A DNA stretch of 48,928 bases from assembly GCA_017544665.1 (NCBI GenBank), contig JAFYDS010000228.1, positions 1-48,928 on the forward strand, given 5' to 3'. Both the position numbers and the translations under genes were made by a program. Below, piece by piece: positions 16,164 through 25,400 of the stretch; positions within the stretch are counted from its first letter, which is position 1, and each line of letters opens with the position of its first letter. Source of the DNA: Clostridia bacterium (GTDB lineage: Bacteria > Bacillota > Clostridia > Oscillospirales > Acutalibacteraceae). The notes beneath the pieces were generated by a model that had not been told where the DNA came from, searched no databases, and saw only the letters and a list, made by a program, of their open reading frames with translations.

Positions 16164-17366
16164 ATGACCGTTCAACTGGACCCGCTGCACTACGCGCCGC
16201 TGTCGTTTAACTGTAAAGTTATAAACCTTTACACAATAGATGAAACCACCCTCGGGGTCGAACTGGACCGCACCGCCTTCTTTCCGGCGGGCGGCGGACA
16301 GTCCGGCGACCGCGGTACCCTCTTTCCGGTGGGGGATCCCCCTGCCGGTACCCCTGCGGACCCCGCCGGCTGTACTGTGGAAAATGTGGAAATCCGCCCG
16401 GAAGGGCTGCTTCACCTTGTGAAAAACACCGCGGAAAATGTGAAAAAGCTTGCGCCCAATACAGTTTTGCACGCGGAAATCGACCGCGACAAGCGTTTTT
16501 CCGACATCCAGCAGCATTCCGGCGAGCATATCCTCTCCGGCGTCGTCTGCGGCCGCTTCGGCTACACGAACGTCGGGTTTCACCTCTCCGATCAGGAGGT
16601 CACGGTCGATTTCGACGGGGTTTTGACAGAAAACGATATCTGTAAAGTAGAAAACCTTGTCAACGAAATCATCTGGGAGAACCGCCCGATCCGCGTCTTT
16701 TTCCCGACGGAAGCGGAGAAAGACAGCCTTTGCTACCGCAGCAAAAAGGAAGTGGAAGGACCGCTGCGCCTTGTGGAGATCGAAGGCGTCGATCTGTGCG
16801 CCTGCTGCGCCCCGCACGCCGAACGGACCGGGGAAGTCGGCGCTTTGCGGATCGTCAAAAGCGAAAAAAACAAAGGCGGCACCCGCCTCTGGATCCTCTG
16901 CGGCAAACGCGCGCTGCTCGACACGCGGCAAAAGCTCGACCAGAACAAACAGGTCAGCGCAATGCTTTCGGCAAAGCAGAGCGAGACCGCGCAGGCTGTC
17001 CGCCGCCTCAAGGAAGCCCACCTCGCGCTGGAGTATGAGCTGGTCGGGATGAAACGGCAGCTCCTGCAGTCGCAGGCGGACGCCGCCCCCGTGCAGGACG
17101 TTCAGTTCGCGGTCCTCGACGGGGACATGGACATGCTGCGGTTTTACGCCGATCGCCTCGCCAAAAAAGCGAACCGCTTCGCGTTCGTCTGCACCCCGGG
17201 CGAGGATAAGAAGTTCATCCTCCTGACGAAAACGAACGAAGACCTCCGGCCTGTGATGCAAGCCCTTCGTGACCGCTGCGGCGCCCGCGGCGGAGGACGT
17301 GACGGTGTGATGCAGGGTTCGCTTGCTGCGACAGAGGAGGAACTCCGGCAAGCGCTGGGCGTCTGA
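16164..17366 (+). CDS. alanyl-tRNA editing protein (AlaX-L type, with DHHA1)
   Basis: A 400-residue free-standing editing domain: FFPAGGGQSGDRG (residues ~40-52) as in AlaRS/AlaX, zinc motifs HSGEH (~118) and CCAPH (~213), then a helical linker and a C-terminal DHHA1-like domain ending in a Gly-rich GARGGGRDGVMQGS. Family members hydrolyse Ser-tRNA(Ala) or Gly-tRNA(Ala) in the cytoplasm. AAGGAG lies 8 nt before the ATG. The gene follows the terminator of the GDPD-like gene by 15 nt, so it may rely on read-through or an unseen promoter. Confidence 0.9.
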   Translation: MTVQLDPLHYAPLSFNCKVINLYTIDETTLGVELDRTAFFPAGGGQSGDRGTLFPVGDPPAGTPADPAGCTVENVEIRPEGLLHLVKNTAENVKKLAPNTVLHAEIDRDKRFSDIQQHSGEHILSGVVCGRFGYTNVGFHLSDQEVTVDFDGVLTENDICKVENLVNEIIWENRPIRVFFPTEAEKDSLCYRSKKEVEGPLRLVEIEGVDLCACCAPHAERTGEVGALRIVKSEKNKGGTRLWILCGKRALLDTRQKLDQNKQVSAMLSAKQSETAQAVRRLKEAHLALEYELVGMKRQLLQSQADAAPVQDVQFAVLDGDMDMLRFYADRLAKKANRFAFVCTPGEDKKFILLTKTNEDLRPVMQALRDRCGARGGGRDGVMQGSLAATEEELRQALGV

Positions 17367-17380
17367 CGCAAAACAAAGAA

Positions 17381-17409
17381 AAGCAGCTCCGAAGAGCTGC
17401 TTCTTTTTT
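17381..17409. terminator. bidirectional terminator (AlaX gene / BspA-like gene)
   Basis: AAGCAGCTC / GAGCTGCTT stem with CGAA loop and A/T runs on both sides, between converging genes. Confidence 0.88.
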
Positions 17410-17418
17410 GAGCAAAAA

Positions 17419-19662
17419 CTATCTTCTGAAAACGCCGAAGATCTTGTCGAACAGGTTGCGGAAGAACGCGCCGATCTTCTGGAAAAAGTTCTGCGGCGCT
17501 TCGTCCTGCTGCTCCGCTGTAGTCGGTTCTGTCACGGGTTCGGTCGGGTCTGTCGGATTCGTCGGATCGGTTGGGTCGGTTGGGTTTGTCGGATCGGTAG
17601 GATTCGTTGGGTCAGTTGGGTCAGTGGGATCCGTCGGATCGGTTGGGTTCGTCGGGTCAGTGGGATCCATCGGATCGGTCTGTTCTGCCGAACGCAGTTC
17701 ATAATACCCGCAGACGGTACAAAAACGAATCTGCACACCGTTTCCGTCTGCCTCAACAGGTATGAAGGTTTGCCATTTGCCGAAGGTGTGACCGCCTTCA
17801 CAGATATATTCTGCATAGTTTTTACCGCAAAGACTGCATTTGTAATATACCTTGCAGCTGTTTTTTGTCACGTAACGGTCATATTCAACCCAGTCGTGGT
17901 TTCCTTGCAATACCTTGCTTTCTTGATATCCGCATACTGTGCAAACCCTTAATTCATAACCATCTTCGCAACCGTTGGGTTCCTGTCTTTGCCAATCGCC
18001 GAATGTATGCGGCTTTGAGGGCAGTTGCTCCCATTTTATCTCGCCGCAGATACTGCAATAAAACGACACGCCGCCCTTTTCACAATTGTTGTCACGATAG
18101 GATTCAATCCATGTATGTGTCCCCGGCTGTTCATTGCGCGTTTCGCGCCAGCCGCAAACGGTACATTCACGATATTCATAGCTGCCGTTGCAGCCTTCCG
18201 CCGCCTGAACCTGCCAGTCGCCATACGTGTGCCCGGTGATCGGTAACTGTTCGGTTTTGTATTCACCGCAAATGCTGCAGCGATATTCAACTGTGCCGCC
18301 CTCTTCGCAGTTACCCCAACGGTTACTGACCACGAAGACATGCTGTCCATACGTCGTTGCTTCATAATCCAACTGCTCTCCGCATACTGCACAAGTTGTC
18401 AAGCGGAACCCTTTCGTTCGGCACGTGCCTGCTTCTTCATGTATGACCGGCGTGTGTTCGTGGGTGTATTCGCCGAGGGAGACGAACGTACGGTCATACT
18501 TTTCGGCGTACGCCTGCGCTTCGGTGTTATCGTAACTGCAGATGGCCGCCGACGGACTGATTGCCGTTGCGCTATCGGCGATCGTGCATAGGCCGTTGAG
18601 AATCGTGATAGATTCGAGGTTCTTGCAACCGTAATAGGAATCAACGTAAACATATTCCCCATTGATCCATTGCTGCCCTGTTTGCTTCCAGCCATAAAAC
18701 GCGTCCGGGCCGATGTAGCCGACCGTGATCGGCAGCGTCACGGTTTTGATCGACTGACAATTATAGAACGCATAGGCGTTGATTGTAGAAACGCCCTCCG
18801 GCACATTCACGGTTTCCAGCAGCTCGCCGTTCAGGTAGATATCGCCGCCGCCATGATAGCCCAGTGGGTTGGCACAACTGTTGCCGAAGCTGATTTTGCA
18901 CCAAGCCATAAGGTCGCCGATGTCCACGCGGGAGAGACAATCGCAGCCGCCAAACGCATCGCTGCCGATACCCGTCACACTGTCCGGAATCGTCACGCTT
19001 GTGAGGCCGCAGTTGTAAAATGCACGGGAGCCGATACTCGTAACACCGGAACCGATCGTCACACTCGTCAGGTTCCAGCAATCGCAAAACGTATAGCTGC
19101 CGATACTCGTAACACTGGAGCCGATCGTCACGCTCTTGAGGGCGTAACAACTGAAAAACGCATACTCATCGATGCTCGTCACGCTGTCAGGGATCGTGAT
19201 GCTCGTGAGGGCGTCGCAGTTATAAAACGTATTGTACTCGATACTCGTCACGCTGTCCGGGATCGTCACGGTCGGCAGTGCAGTACAGTTGTAGAACGCC
19301 CAACCACCGATGCTCGTCACGCTGTCAGGAATTGTCACACTCGTCAGCGATGTACAATCACGAAAGGCATTTTGACTGATGCTCGTCACGCCGTCCTTGA
19401 TAACGACTTTCGTGATAGAACCGCGATACGGTCCCCACGCATAAGAGCCATAATATAGTGTAGAACCAGTCCAATCTTGAAAGTTCGGCATCTCCCCTTC
19501 GCCGTTGACCGTCAGCACACCCTTGTTGTCGAGCGTCCAGACGAGCTCTCTTGCCGTGCCGTAGATCGTGGCGTCGCCGTCCTCCGCCGCCGCCAGCGGC
19601 AGCGCGGTACAGACCAGCACGAGCGCCAGCAGCAGAGCCAGGAGCGCTTTTGTTCGTTTCAT
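17419..19662 (-). CDS. BspA-like leucine-rich surface protein with Cys-rich repeats
   Basis: A 747-residue exported protein. The signal peptide is residues 1-27; about ten LRR_5/BspA repeats (IPDSVTSIGGWAFYNCTALP type) fill ~60-400. Four Cys-rich units of ~50-65 residues (~404-660) follow, with CxxCG pairs and HTFGDWQ-like spacers that look like metal knuckles. Then come a DPT/NPT linker (~664-711) and the tail NFFQKIGAFFRNLF. ATG 19662 has AGGAGG 8 nt upstream; the longer open frame lacks a site. Known relatives act as adhesins or colonisation factors. No LPXTG or SLH anchor is seen, so the tail may anchor it. Confidence 0.85.
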   Translation of the reverse strand: MKRTKALLALLLALVLVCTALPLAAAEDGDATIYGTARELVWTLDNKGVLTVNGEGEMPNFQDWTGSTLYYGSYAWGPYRGSITKVVIKDGVTSISQNAFRDCTSLTSVTIPDSVTSIGGWAFYNCTALPTVTIPDSVTSIEYNTFYNCDALTSITIPDSVTSIDEYAFFSCYALKSVTIGSSVTSIGSYTFCDCWNLTSVTIGSGVTSIGSRAFYNCGLTSVTIPDSVTGIGSDAFGGCDCLSRVDIGDLMAWCKISFGNSCANPLGYHGGGDIYLNGELLETVNVPEGVSTINAYAFYNCQSIKTVTLPITVGYIGPDAFYGWKQTGQQWINGEYVYVDSYYGCKNLESITILNGLCTIADSATAISPSAAICSYDNTEAQAYAEKYDRTFVSLGEYTHEHTPVIHEEAGTCRTKGFRLTTCAVCGEQLDYEATTYGQHVFVVSNRWGNCEEGGTVEYRCSICGEYKTEQLPITGHTYGDWQVQAAEGCNGSYEYRECTVCGWRETRNEQPGTHTWIESYRDNNCEKGGVSFYCSICGEIKWEQLPSKPHTFGDWQRQEPNGCEDGYELRVCTVCGYQESKVLQGNHDWVEYDRYVTKNSCKVYYKCSLCGKNYAEYICEGGHTFGKWQTFIPVEADGNGVQIRFCTVCGYYELRSAEQTDPMDPTDPTNPTDPTDPTDPTDPTNPTDPTNPTDPTDPTNPTDPTEPVTEPTTAEQQDEAPQNFFQKIGAFFRNLFDKIFGVFRR
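17527..17670. repeat. 9-bp coding minisatellite encoding DPT/NPT
   Basis: About sixteen 9-bp units of the type GGGTCGGTT or GGATCCGTC encode the Asp/Asn-Pro-Thr linker of the surface protein. Length variation by slippage is likely. Confidence 0.8.
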
Positions 19663-19696
19663 CCTCATTTCCTCCTTCAGATGTTGATGCGCTTTC

Positions 19697-19725
19697 ACTC
19701 TAACATATTTTAAATGAAAAAGCAA
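19697..19725 (-). promoter_or_regulatory. promoter of the BspA-like gene
   Basis: Minus strand TTGCTT (19725-19720) and TAGAGT (19702-19697), 17 nt apart, about 35 nt before the ATG. Confidence 0.5.
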
Positions 19726-19753
19726 GGGAATAGAAAGAAAAAGCGTCTGAAAA

Positions 19754-20166
19754 GCCCTCCCCGCTGCGCAGAAAGCGCAGCTATATGGGGAGGGTGGCAT
19801 CGTGCGCAGCACGATGACGGGAGAGGTCAGCCGACTGGGGCGCGGGTGGTTTGGGCAGGTTTAGCCGGCTGATAGCCGGCGACTACAGCTCAACGCAAAT
19901 GCGTTGCAAAGGCAAGTTTCAAACCTCTTCAGTCACGCGCTTTTGATACTTCGGCTTTACCGGAAAGCGGTGAGCGCGTGACAGCTTGTCTTCGCTTCCG
20001 CTTCGGTCGGCGCTTCAAAAGGCTGGCGCCTTTTGAGGTCTCCACCGGAGACCCGCGCCCCGCCTTCGGGGAAGCTAAGGACTGCCGTCGCGGCAACCCG
20101 CTCTCCGCCGCGACCTGCCTCTTCCGCGTCACTGTGCACTGCGGGTCGCCACACAGGACGACCCCT
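19754..20166. repeat. gene-free block of palindromic repeats
   Basis: No gene is seen between 19733 and 20197. The block holds a two-hairpin element, CCCTCCCC / GGGGAGGG followed by GCATCGTGC / GCACGATG and GACGGGAGAGGT (19754-19828); a reversed CTGATAG-core hairpin (19861-19886); a GTCACGCGC / GCGCGTGAC long hairpin (~19932-19982); a composite element (20001-20061) whose second copy is at 42701-42756; and a reversed GGGGTCGTCC / GGCGACCC hairpin (20144-20166). Confidence 0.75.
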
Positions 20167-20173
20167 ACAAATA

Positions 20174-20197
20174 AAAAACGCCCCGCAGGGCGTTTTT
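20174..20197 (-). terminator. terminator of glyA
   Basis: ACGCCC / GGGCGT stem (CGCA loop) with A and T runs, ending at the glyA stop codon. Confidence 0.85.
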
Positions 20198-21448
20198 TTA
20201 TTCATACAACGGATACGCGGCGCACAGGGCGTCAACTTCGTCCCGGATGTAGGTCTTCTTCGCGTCGAAGTCGGTCGCGGCGAGGGCGATCAGAGACGCG
20301 ATCTTGTCCATGTCGGCTTCGTTCATGCCGCGCGTGGTGACCGCCGCGGTGCCGAGCCGGAGACCGGAGGTGACGAACGGCTTTTCCGGGTCGTTCGGAA
20401 TCGCGTTTTTGTTCGTCGTGATCTCCACTTCGTCGAGCCGGCGTTCGAGCTCTTTGCCGGTGAGGCCGACCGACCGCAGGTCAAGGAGACTCAGGTGGTT
20501 GTCCGTGCCGCCGGAAACAAGATCGATGCCTCGGCTGACAAGCCCGTTCGCGAGCGCCTTGCTGTTCTTGACAATCTGTTCGCCGTAGGCCTTGAAGGAG
20601 GGCTTGAGCGCCTCGCCGAAGCAGACGGCTTTCGCGGCGATGATGTGCATCAGCGGGCCGCCCTGGTTGCCCGGGAAGATCGCTTTGTTGATCGCGGGCC
20701 CGTACTCGGCTTTCGAAAGGATCAGCCCGCCGCGCGGACCGCGCAGCGTCTTGTGGGTCGTCGTGGTGACGATGTCCGCGTAGGGCACGGGGTTCATGTG
20801 GACGCCCGCGACGACGAGACCGGCGATGTGCGCCATGTCGACCATGAAGAGCGCGCCGACTTCCTTCGCGATAGCGCTGATGCGCACGAAGTCGATCTCG
20901 CGCGGGTAGGCAGAAGCGCCCGCCACGATCAGCTTCGGGCGCTCTTTTTTCGCGCTTTCATAGAGCGCGTCGTAATCGAGGAAGCCGTTGGCGTCCACGC
21001 CGTAGGGGACAAAGTTGTAGGTCTTGCCGCTGGCGTTGACCTTGGCTCCGTGGGTCAGGTGACCGCCCTCCGCGAGCGACATGCCGAGCACGGTGTCACC
21101 CGGCTGGAGCACCGCGGCGTAAGCCGCCAGGTTCGCCTGCGAACCGGAGTGCGCCTGCACGTTGGCGAACTCGGCGCCGAAGAGCTGTTTGGCGCGTTCG
21201 ATCGCGAGGGTCTCCACGATATCGACATATTCGCAGCCGCCGTAGTACCGCTTGCCGGGGTACCCTTCGGCGTATTTGTTGGTGAGCACGCTGCCCATCG
21301 CCGCCATCACGGCGGGGGAAACGATATTTTCAGAAGCGATCAGCTCCAGTTTGTGCCGCTGGCGGTTCAGCTCCAGCGCCATGGCGTCGCCGATTTCGGG
21401 GTCGGCGGCGCGGAGGTAGCCGATGACATCAAGAAGATCATTATACAT
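20198..21448 (-). CDS. glyA: serine hydroxymethyltransferase
   Basis: A 416-residue PLP enzyme that converts serine and tetrahydrofolate to glycine and methylene-THF. Visible are [41 protein letters not shown] and the PLP-lysine motif [14 protein letters not shown] (~225-238). Length is normal for the family. Last gene of the parA-parB-serS-(IVP)-glyA run. A GAAAGGA site lies somewhat far (about 13 nt) from the ATG. Confidence 0.97.
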   Translation of the reverse strand: MYNDLLDVIGYLRAADPEIGDAMALELNRQRHKLELIASENIVSPAVMAAMGSVLTNKYAEGYPGKRYYGGCEYVDIVETLAIERAKQLFGAEFANVQAHSGSQANLAAYAAVLQPGDTVLGMSLAEGGHLTHGAKVNASGKTYNFVPYGVDANGFLDYDALYESAKKERPKLIVAGASAYPREIDFVRISAIAKEVGALFMVDMAHIAGLVVAGVHMNPVPYADIVTTTTHKTLRGPRGGLILSKAEYGPAINKAIFPGNQGGPLMHIIAAKAVCFGEALKPSFKAYGEQIVKNSKALANGLVSRGIDLVSGGTDNHLSLLDLRSVGLTGKELERRLDEVEITTNKNAIPNDPEKPFVTSGLRLGTAAVTTRGMNEADMDKIASLIALAATDFDAKKTYIRDEVDALCAAYPLYE

Positions 21449-21478
21449 AGGAAATCACGGTCCTTTCGATTAAGAGTG

Positions 21479-21922
21479 GCTAGCAGTTAGCTGTTAGCTG
21501 TTAGCATTTTCATTATTTGAAAGCTTGCTGGTAAGCGAGAAAAGCATTCTGCTGATTTCATCCAATAAAATCATGGTAGCATCATATAATTCTGACGAAA
21601 CCGTTTCAAAATATCCAAGCCGCCGTGCAAGCAGTAGTTGTGTTTCCAGTTCTGCTCTGGAACCACGGGCAATACAAAGAAATTGTGAAAACTCCTTTTG
21701 CGATTGCCGTGCATGACCTTCAGCTATATTGGAAGGGATCGACACAGCCGCCCTTCGAATTTGATCCGATAGAGCATATGTTTCTTCTTTTGGCAAAGCT
21801 TTTACCAGCAGATAAACCTTTTCTGCAAGTTCCATTGACTTTTGCCAGACAATCAATTCTTTATAGCTCTTTGCCATAAATGTTGCTCCTTTTTCTAACT
21901 GCTAACAGCTAACTGCTAACAG
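21479..21922. repeat. inverted 7-bp arrays enclosing the IVP gene (IVS-like unit)
   Basis: Left arm 21479-21505 and right arm 21895-21922 (four CTAACNG units) share an exact 18-bp inverted repeat: 21481-21498 pairs with 21901-21918. The IVP gene fills the loop; its ribosome site lies just inside the right arm and its stop codon is supplied by the left arm. This is the architecture of rRNA intervening sequences (stem plus IVP ORF), but in an intergenic position between serS and glyA. Confidence 0.7.
21494..21877 (-). CDS. four-helix-bundle protein, 23S rRNA IVP family (TIGR02436)
   Basis: A 127-residue all-helical protein. ELIVWQKSMELAEKVYLL, YALSDQIRRAAVSIPSNIAEGHAR and the ARGSRAELETQLLLARRLGY stretch are textbook for the PF05635 family, first seen in ORFs of 23S rRNA intervening sequences and related to the Avd proteins of diversity-generating retroelements. 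AAGGAG lies 8 nt before the ATG. The last residues (NANS) and the stop are encoded by the flanking 7-bp array. It interrupts an otherwise housekeeping gene run, which suggests insertion. Molecular function is unknown in the family; nucleic-acid binding is suspected. Confidence 0.92.
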   Translation of the reverse strand: MAKSYKELIVWQKSMELAEKVYLLVKALPKEETYALSDQIRRAAVSIPSNIAEGHARQSQKEFSQFLCIARGSRAELETQLLLARRLGYFETVSSELYDATMILLDEISRMLFSLTSKLSNNENANS

Positions 21923-21934
21923 CTGTCATCCGTG

Positions 21935-23203
21935 TCAGCGGATGACCTCCACGCCCATATAGTCACGCAAAACTTCCGGCACGGTCACGCTGCCGTCGGC
22001 GTTCTGGTAGTTCTCGAGAATCGCGGCGACCGTGCGGCCGATCGCGACGCCGGAACCGTTGAGGGTGTGGACCAGTTTCGCCTTGTCCTTCGCGTCGTCC
22101 TTGTAGCGGATCGACGCGCGGCGCGCCTGGAAGTCCTCGAAATCGGAGCAGGAGGAGATCTCCACATAGCGCCCGTAGGACGGCATCCACACCTCGAGGT
22201 CGTAGGTCTTCGCGGAGGAGAAACCGATGTCTCCGGTGGAGAGCGCCATCACGCGGTACGGCAGACCGAGCAGCTGCAGCACGCGCTCGGCGTCGTTCGT
22301 CAGCTTTTCAAGTTCCTGGTAGCTCTCTTCGGGCTTTGTGAACTTGACCAGCTCCACCTTGTTGAACTGGTGCTGGCGGATCAGACCTCTGGTGTCGCGT
22401 CCCGCAGAGCCCGCTTCGGCGCGGAAGCACGCGGAATAGGCGCAATAGCAAAGCGGTAATTTGCTGCCGTCGAGGATCTCGTCGCGGTGCATGTTCGTCA
22501 CGGGCACCTCGGCGGTCGGGATCAGGAAGTAGTCGTTCGTCAGTTTGAACGCGTCCTCCTCAAACTTCGGCAGCTGACCCGTGCCCGTCATCGAGGCGCG
22601 GTTGACCATGAACGGCGGAAATACTTCGGTATAGCCGTGTGCGGTGTGCGTGTTGAGGAAGAAGTTGATGACGGACCGCTCGAGCCGGGCGCCGAGCCCT
22701 TTATAGAAATGGAAGCGCGCGCCGGTGACCTTTGCGGCGGTCTCCGGGTCGAGGATGCCGAGGTCGGCGCCGATGTCCCAGTGGGCTTTCGCGTCGAAGT
22801 CGAACGATCTCGGTTCGCCCCAGCGGCGGATCTCGACGTTTTCGCTGTCGTCCTTGCCGACCGGCGTCGTGTCGCTCGGAATGTTCGGGATCTCCAGCAG
22901 CAGCGCGCGCTGTTTTTGTTCGAGCGCGTTCAGCTCGTCTTCGTCGGCCTTGATCGCTTCCTTGACCTTGTTCATTTTCTGCATGATCTCGCTGATGTCG
23001 CCGCCGCTCTTTTTGATCTGCGGGATCAGCTTGCTTGCGTTGTTCTGCTCCGCTTTCAGCCCGTCGCGCTTGCTTGCCAGTTCACGGCGCTTCTGGTCGA
23101 TGGCGATGATTTCATCGACAACGGCGTCCATGTCCTTGTTGCGCGTTTTCATTGCGCGCTTGACGCGGTCGGGATCTTCGCGGATCAGTCGGATGTCTAA
23201 CAT
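21935..23203 (-). CDS. serS: seryl-tRNA synthetase
   Basis: A 422-residue class II synthetase: N-terminal coiled coil (residues ~25-100, [18 protein letters not shown]...), motif 2 region [21 protein letters not shown] and motif 3 [20 protein letters not shown]. It charges tRNA-Ser. AAGGAG precedes the ATG by 10 nt. It lies 23 nt after parB in the same direction, a grouping typical near clostridial origins. Confidence 0.97.
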   Translation of the reverse strand: MLDIRLIREDPDRVKRAMKTRNKDMDAVVDEIIAIDQKRRELASKRDGLKAEQNNASKLIPQIKKSGGDISEIMQKMNKVKEAIKADEDELNALEQKQRALLLEIPNIPSDTTPVGKDDSENVEIRRWGEPRSFDFDAKAHWDIGADLGILDPETAAKVTGARFHFYKGLGARLERSVINFFLNTHTAHGYTEVFPPFMVNRASMTGTGQLPKFEEDAFKLTNDYFLIPTAEVPVTNMHRDEILDGSKLPLCYCAYSACFRAEAGSAGRDTRGLIRQHQFNKVELVKFTKPEESYQELEKLTNDAERVLQLLGLPYRVMALSTGDIGFSSAKTYDLEVWMPSYGRYVEISSCSDFEDFQARRASIRYKDDAKDKAKLVHTLNGSGVAIGRTVAAILENYQNADGSVTVPEVLRDYMGVEVIR

Positions 23204-23226
23204 GATAATGGATCTCCTTCCATTGG

Positions 23227-24090
23227 TTATTTATCAAATAATTGCAGCAGCTTGCCGAGGTCCTCTTTGCCGAAGAACTCGATCTCGACGGTGCCCTTGC
23301 CGCCGGAGGACAGGTACACCTTCGCGGTGCGGCCGAGCGCCTCGCTGAACGCGAGCTCCGCTTCGTCATAGAAGGTGTCGCGCTTTTTGACGCGCTTTTC
23401 GCGTCTCGGCTGGTCCTGCGACGCGAGCTTCACCATCCGCTCCGTTTCGCGGACGGAAAGCCCCTTTTCCACCACCTGCTTCGCCAGCGGCTCGATCATG
23501 TCGCTTTGCGGCAGGCCGAGCAGGGCGCGGGCGTGTCCGGCGGAGAGAGACCCGCTCTCCACCATCTCCAATACGCTTTCCGGCAGCAGCAGCAGCCGCA
23601 TGGCGTTCGCCACGGCGGGGCGGGATTTCCCGACCCGTTTCGCCGCCTGCTCCTGCGTGAGCGCGTAGGTCTCCATCAAGAGCTGATAGCCGCGGGCTTC
23701 TTCAATCGGGTTCAGGTCTTCGCGCTGCAGATTTTCCACCAGGGAAAGCTCCATCGCTTCGCTGTCGCTCATTTCGCGGATCACGACCTGCACTTCGGAA
23801 AGCCCCGCCATCCGGCTTGCGCGCCAGCGGCGTTCGCCGGCGATCAGCTGATAGCTGCCGTCGGTCATCGGGCGTACCAGCAGCGGCTGGATCACGCCGT
23901 GTTCGGCGATGCTCTGCGCCAGCTCCGAGAGCGCCTGTTCGTCAAAGGTTTTGCGCGGCTGGTCGCGGTTCGGTTCAATCTCATTGATGCCGAGCTTGAC
24001 GCTGCCGCCGGTGCTCTCGTCGATCGCGTTGTCGAAAAACAGCGCGTCAAGGCCCTTGCCGAGTCCGCTTTTCTTTTTGTTGGGTGCCAA
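23227..24090 (-). CDS. parB: chromosome partitioning protein ParB/Spo0J
   Basis: A 287-residue ParB: N-terminal LGKGLDALF (contacts ParA), the CTP-binding GERRWRA and [14 protein letters not shown] motifs, the [26 protein letters not shown], and a C-terminal dimer domain. ParB loads at parS and recruits ParA and SMC. The start is TTG (24090) behind GAGGTGA. The frame opens further upstream, but that extension is encoded by the 7-bp array and has no ribosome site. No parS-like site was seen in the window. Confidence 0.94.
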   Translation of the reverse strand: MAPNKKKSGLGKGLDALFFDNAIDESTGGSVKLGINEIEPNRDQPRKTFDEQALSELAQSIAEHGVIQPLLVRPMTDGSYQLIAGERRWRASRMAGLSEVQVVIREMSDSEAMELSLVENLQREDLNPIEEARGYQLLMETYALTQEQAAKRVGKSRPAVANAMRLLLLPESVLEMVESGSLSAGHARALLGLPQSDMIEPLAKQVVEKGLSVRETERMVKLASQDQPRREKRVKKRDTFYDEAELAFSEALGRTAKVYLSSGGKGTVEIEFFGKEDLGKLLQLFDK

Positions 24091-24113
24091 GAAAATCACC
24101 TCTCGTTTTCTAA

Positions 24114-24340
24114 TTCGGAATTCGGAATGCGGAATGCGGAATTGTGGTCGCGGATAACGCAGCTTCCATCCAATTCGGTTCACCGCGAAAGCTGTGCTGA
24201 CACAGCGGCATAGTTGCGATTATATCCGCTGAACCATTTCATTAAATCAAACGTTGTAACCGCCCAGCGAATTTGTTTCTTCCTTATTTTGGCGCATCGC
24301 CGCAGGCGGCGCCCCTTAATTCCGAATTCCTAATTCCGAA
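24114..24340. repeat. paired inverted 7-bp arrays (TTCGGAA family) between parA and parB
   Basis: The left arm 24114-24141 is four units (TTCGGAA twice, TGCGGAA twice); the right arm 24313-24340 is the reverse complement family (TTCCGAA, TTCCTAA, TTCCGAA and a decayed unit). The 170-nt interior has no gene. Confidence 0.8.
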
Positions 24341-24351
24341 TTAAGTTCTGC

Positions 24352-25119
24352 TTACTTTCCGTTCTTCTTCAAAAACTCCTGGGCCAGCGCGTCATACGCC
24401 TGCGCGCCGCGCGAGGACTTGTCGTAGTACCAGACCGGCTGCCCGTAGGACGGCGCTTCGGACAAGCGCACATTGCGCGGGATCACCGACGCATAGACCT
24501 TCTGCGGGAAAAACCGCTTGACTTCCGAGACCACCTGCTGGGTCAGATTCAGCCGCCCGTCGTACATCGTCAGCAGCACGCCTTCGAGCTCAAGCAGCGG
24601 GTTGTAGCGGCGCTTGATCTGGCGGATCGTCCCCATCAGCTGGGAAAGCCCTTCGAGCGCGTAGTATTCGCACTGGATCGGGACAAGCACCGTATCGACG
24701 GCGCACAGCGCATTGAGCGTGATCAGTCCGAGCGACGGCGGGCAATCGAGGAAGATGAAGTCGTAGTCCGCCTTGAGCGGTGCGATCGCCCGGCGCAGCC
24801 GCGTTTCGCGGTTGTCGAGCATCGAGATCTCCAGCTCCGCGCCCGCGAGGTTGATATTCGCCGGGAGCAGATCGAGCCCCGCAAAGCCGGTGGAAAGCCG
24901 GATCTCTTCGGCAGAGGCTTCGCCGATCAGCATATCGTAGGTCGATTTCTGCACATCGCGCTTGTTGACGCCGAGCCCGCTTGTCGCGTTGCCCTGCGGA
25001 TCGATATCGCAAAGCAGCACGCGATAGCCGTGCGCGCCCACGCAGGCAGCCAGATTGACCGCGCTGGTGGTTTTGCCCACGCCGCCCTTCTGGTTGACGA
25101 TCGCAATTGTTCTGCCCAT
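24352..25119 (-). CDS. parA: chromosome partitioning ATPase ParA/Soj
   Basis: A 255-residue deviant-Walker ATPase: KGGVGKTTSAVNLAA (residues ~11-25), DIDPQGNATSGLG, FIFLDCPPSLGLITLNAL, IPRNVRLSEAPSYGQP. It binds DNA nonspecifically when ATP-bound, moves ParB-parS and, in sporulating Firmicutes, tunes DnaA. AAAGGATGA precedes the ATG; a TATACT hexamer (25158-25153) lies upstream. First gene of the parAB-serS-glyA run. Confidence 0.96.
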   Translation of the reverse strand: MGRTIAIVNQKGGVGKTTSAVNLAACVGAHGYRVLLCDIDPQGNATSGLGVNKRDVQKSTYDMLIGEASAEEIRLSTGFAGLDLLPANINLAGAELEISMLDNRETRLRRAIAPLKADYDFIFLDCPPSLGLITLNALCAVDTVLVPIQCEYYALEGLSQLMGTIRQIKRRYNPLLELEGVLLTMYDGRLNLTQQVVSEVKRFFPQKVYASVIPRNVRLSEAPSYGQPVWYYDKSSRGAQAYDALAQEFLKKNGK

Positions 25120-25281
25120 GAGATCATCCTTTCCATATAGATTAACTGATATAGTATAACATAGAAAAGAGAAATTGAAAGAGGTTGCCGTAAATTTTTT
25201 GGGATGAGACGGAAAAAGCGCGCGTCTTGTCCGATTTTGTTTCGTATTTTGAAATTTAAATTAGAATTTTTAAAGAAACCC

Positions 25282-25310
25282 TTGCAAAACGCCGGAAAGC
25301 CATGTATAAT
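25282..25310 (+). promoter_or_regulatory. sigma-A promoter of the PHP/hydrogenase-like operon
   Basis: TTGCAA (25282-25287) and consensus TATAAT (25305-25310), 17 nt apart. It appears to be the only good promoter before the gene run to 31216. Confidence 0.85.
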
Positions 25311-25400
25311 GATAAAGTGATTTTATTATAGAGAAAAATTGCCCTTTTTTCATGAAAAACCGGCAAAAGAAGCGGAATACCGGAAAGAGAGGAAGAAAAC

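Noticed and set aside
19658..19812. N-terminal extension of the BspA-like protein
   Set aside because: The upstream frame lacks a ribosome site; AGGAGG and the signal peptide fix the start at 19662.
23227..24183. Longer ParB starting at 24183
   Set aside because: The added N-terminus is encoded by the 7-bp array and has no ribosome site; TTG 24090 has GAGGTGA and fits ParB length.
23000..25400. parS sites near parAB
   Set aside because: I looked for a GTTTCACGTGAAAC-type palindrome and saw none; a proper scan of the whole genome is needed.
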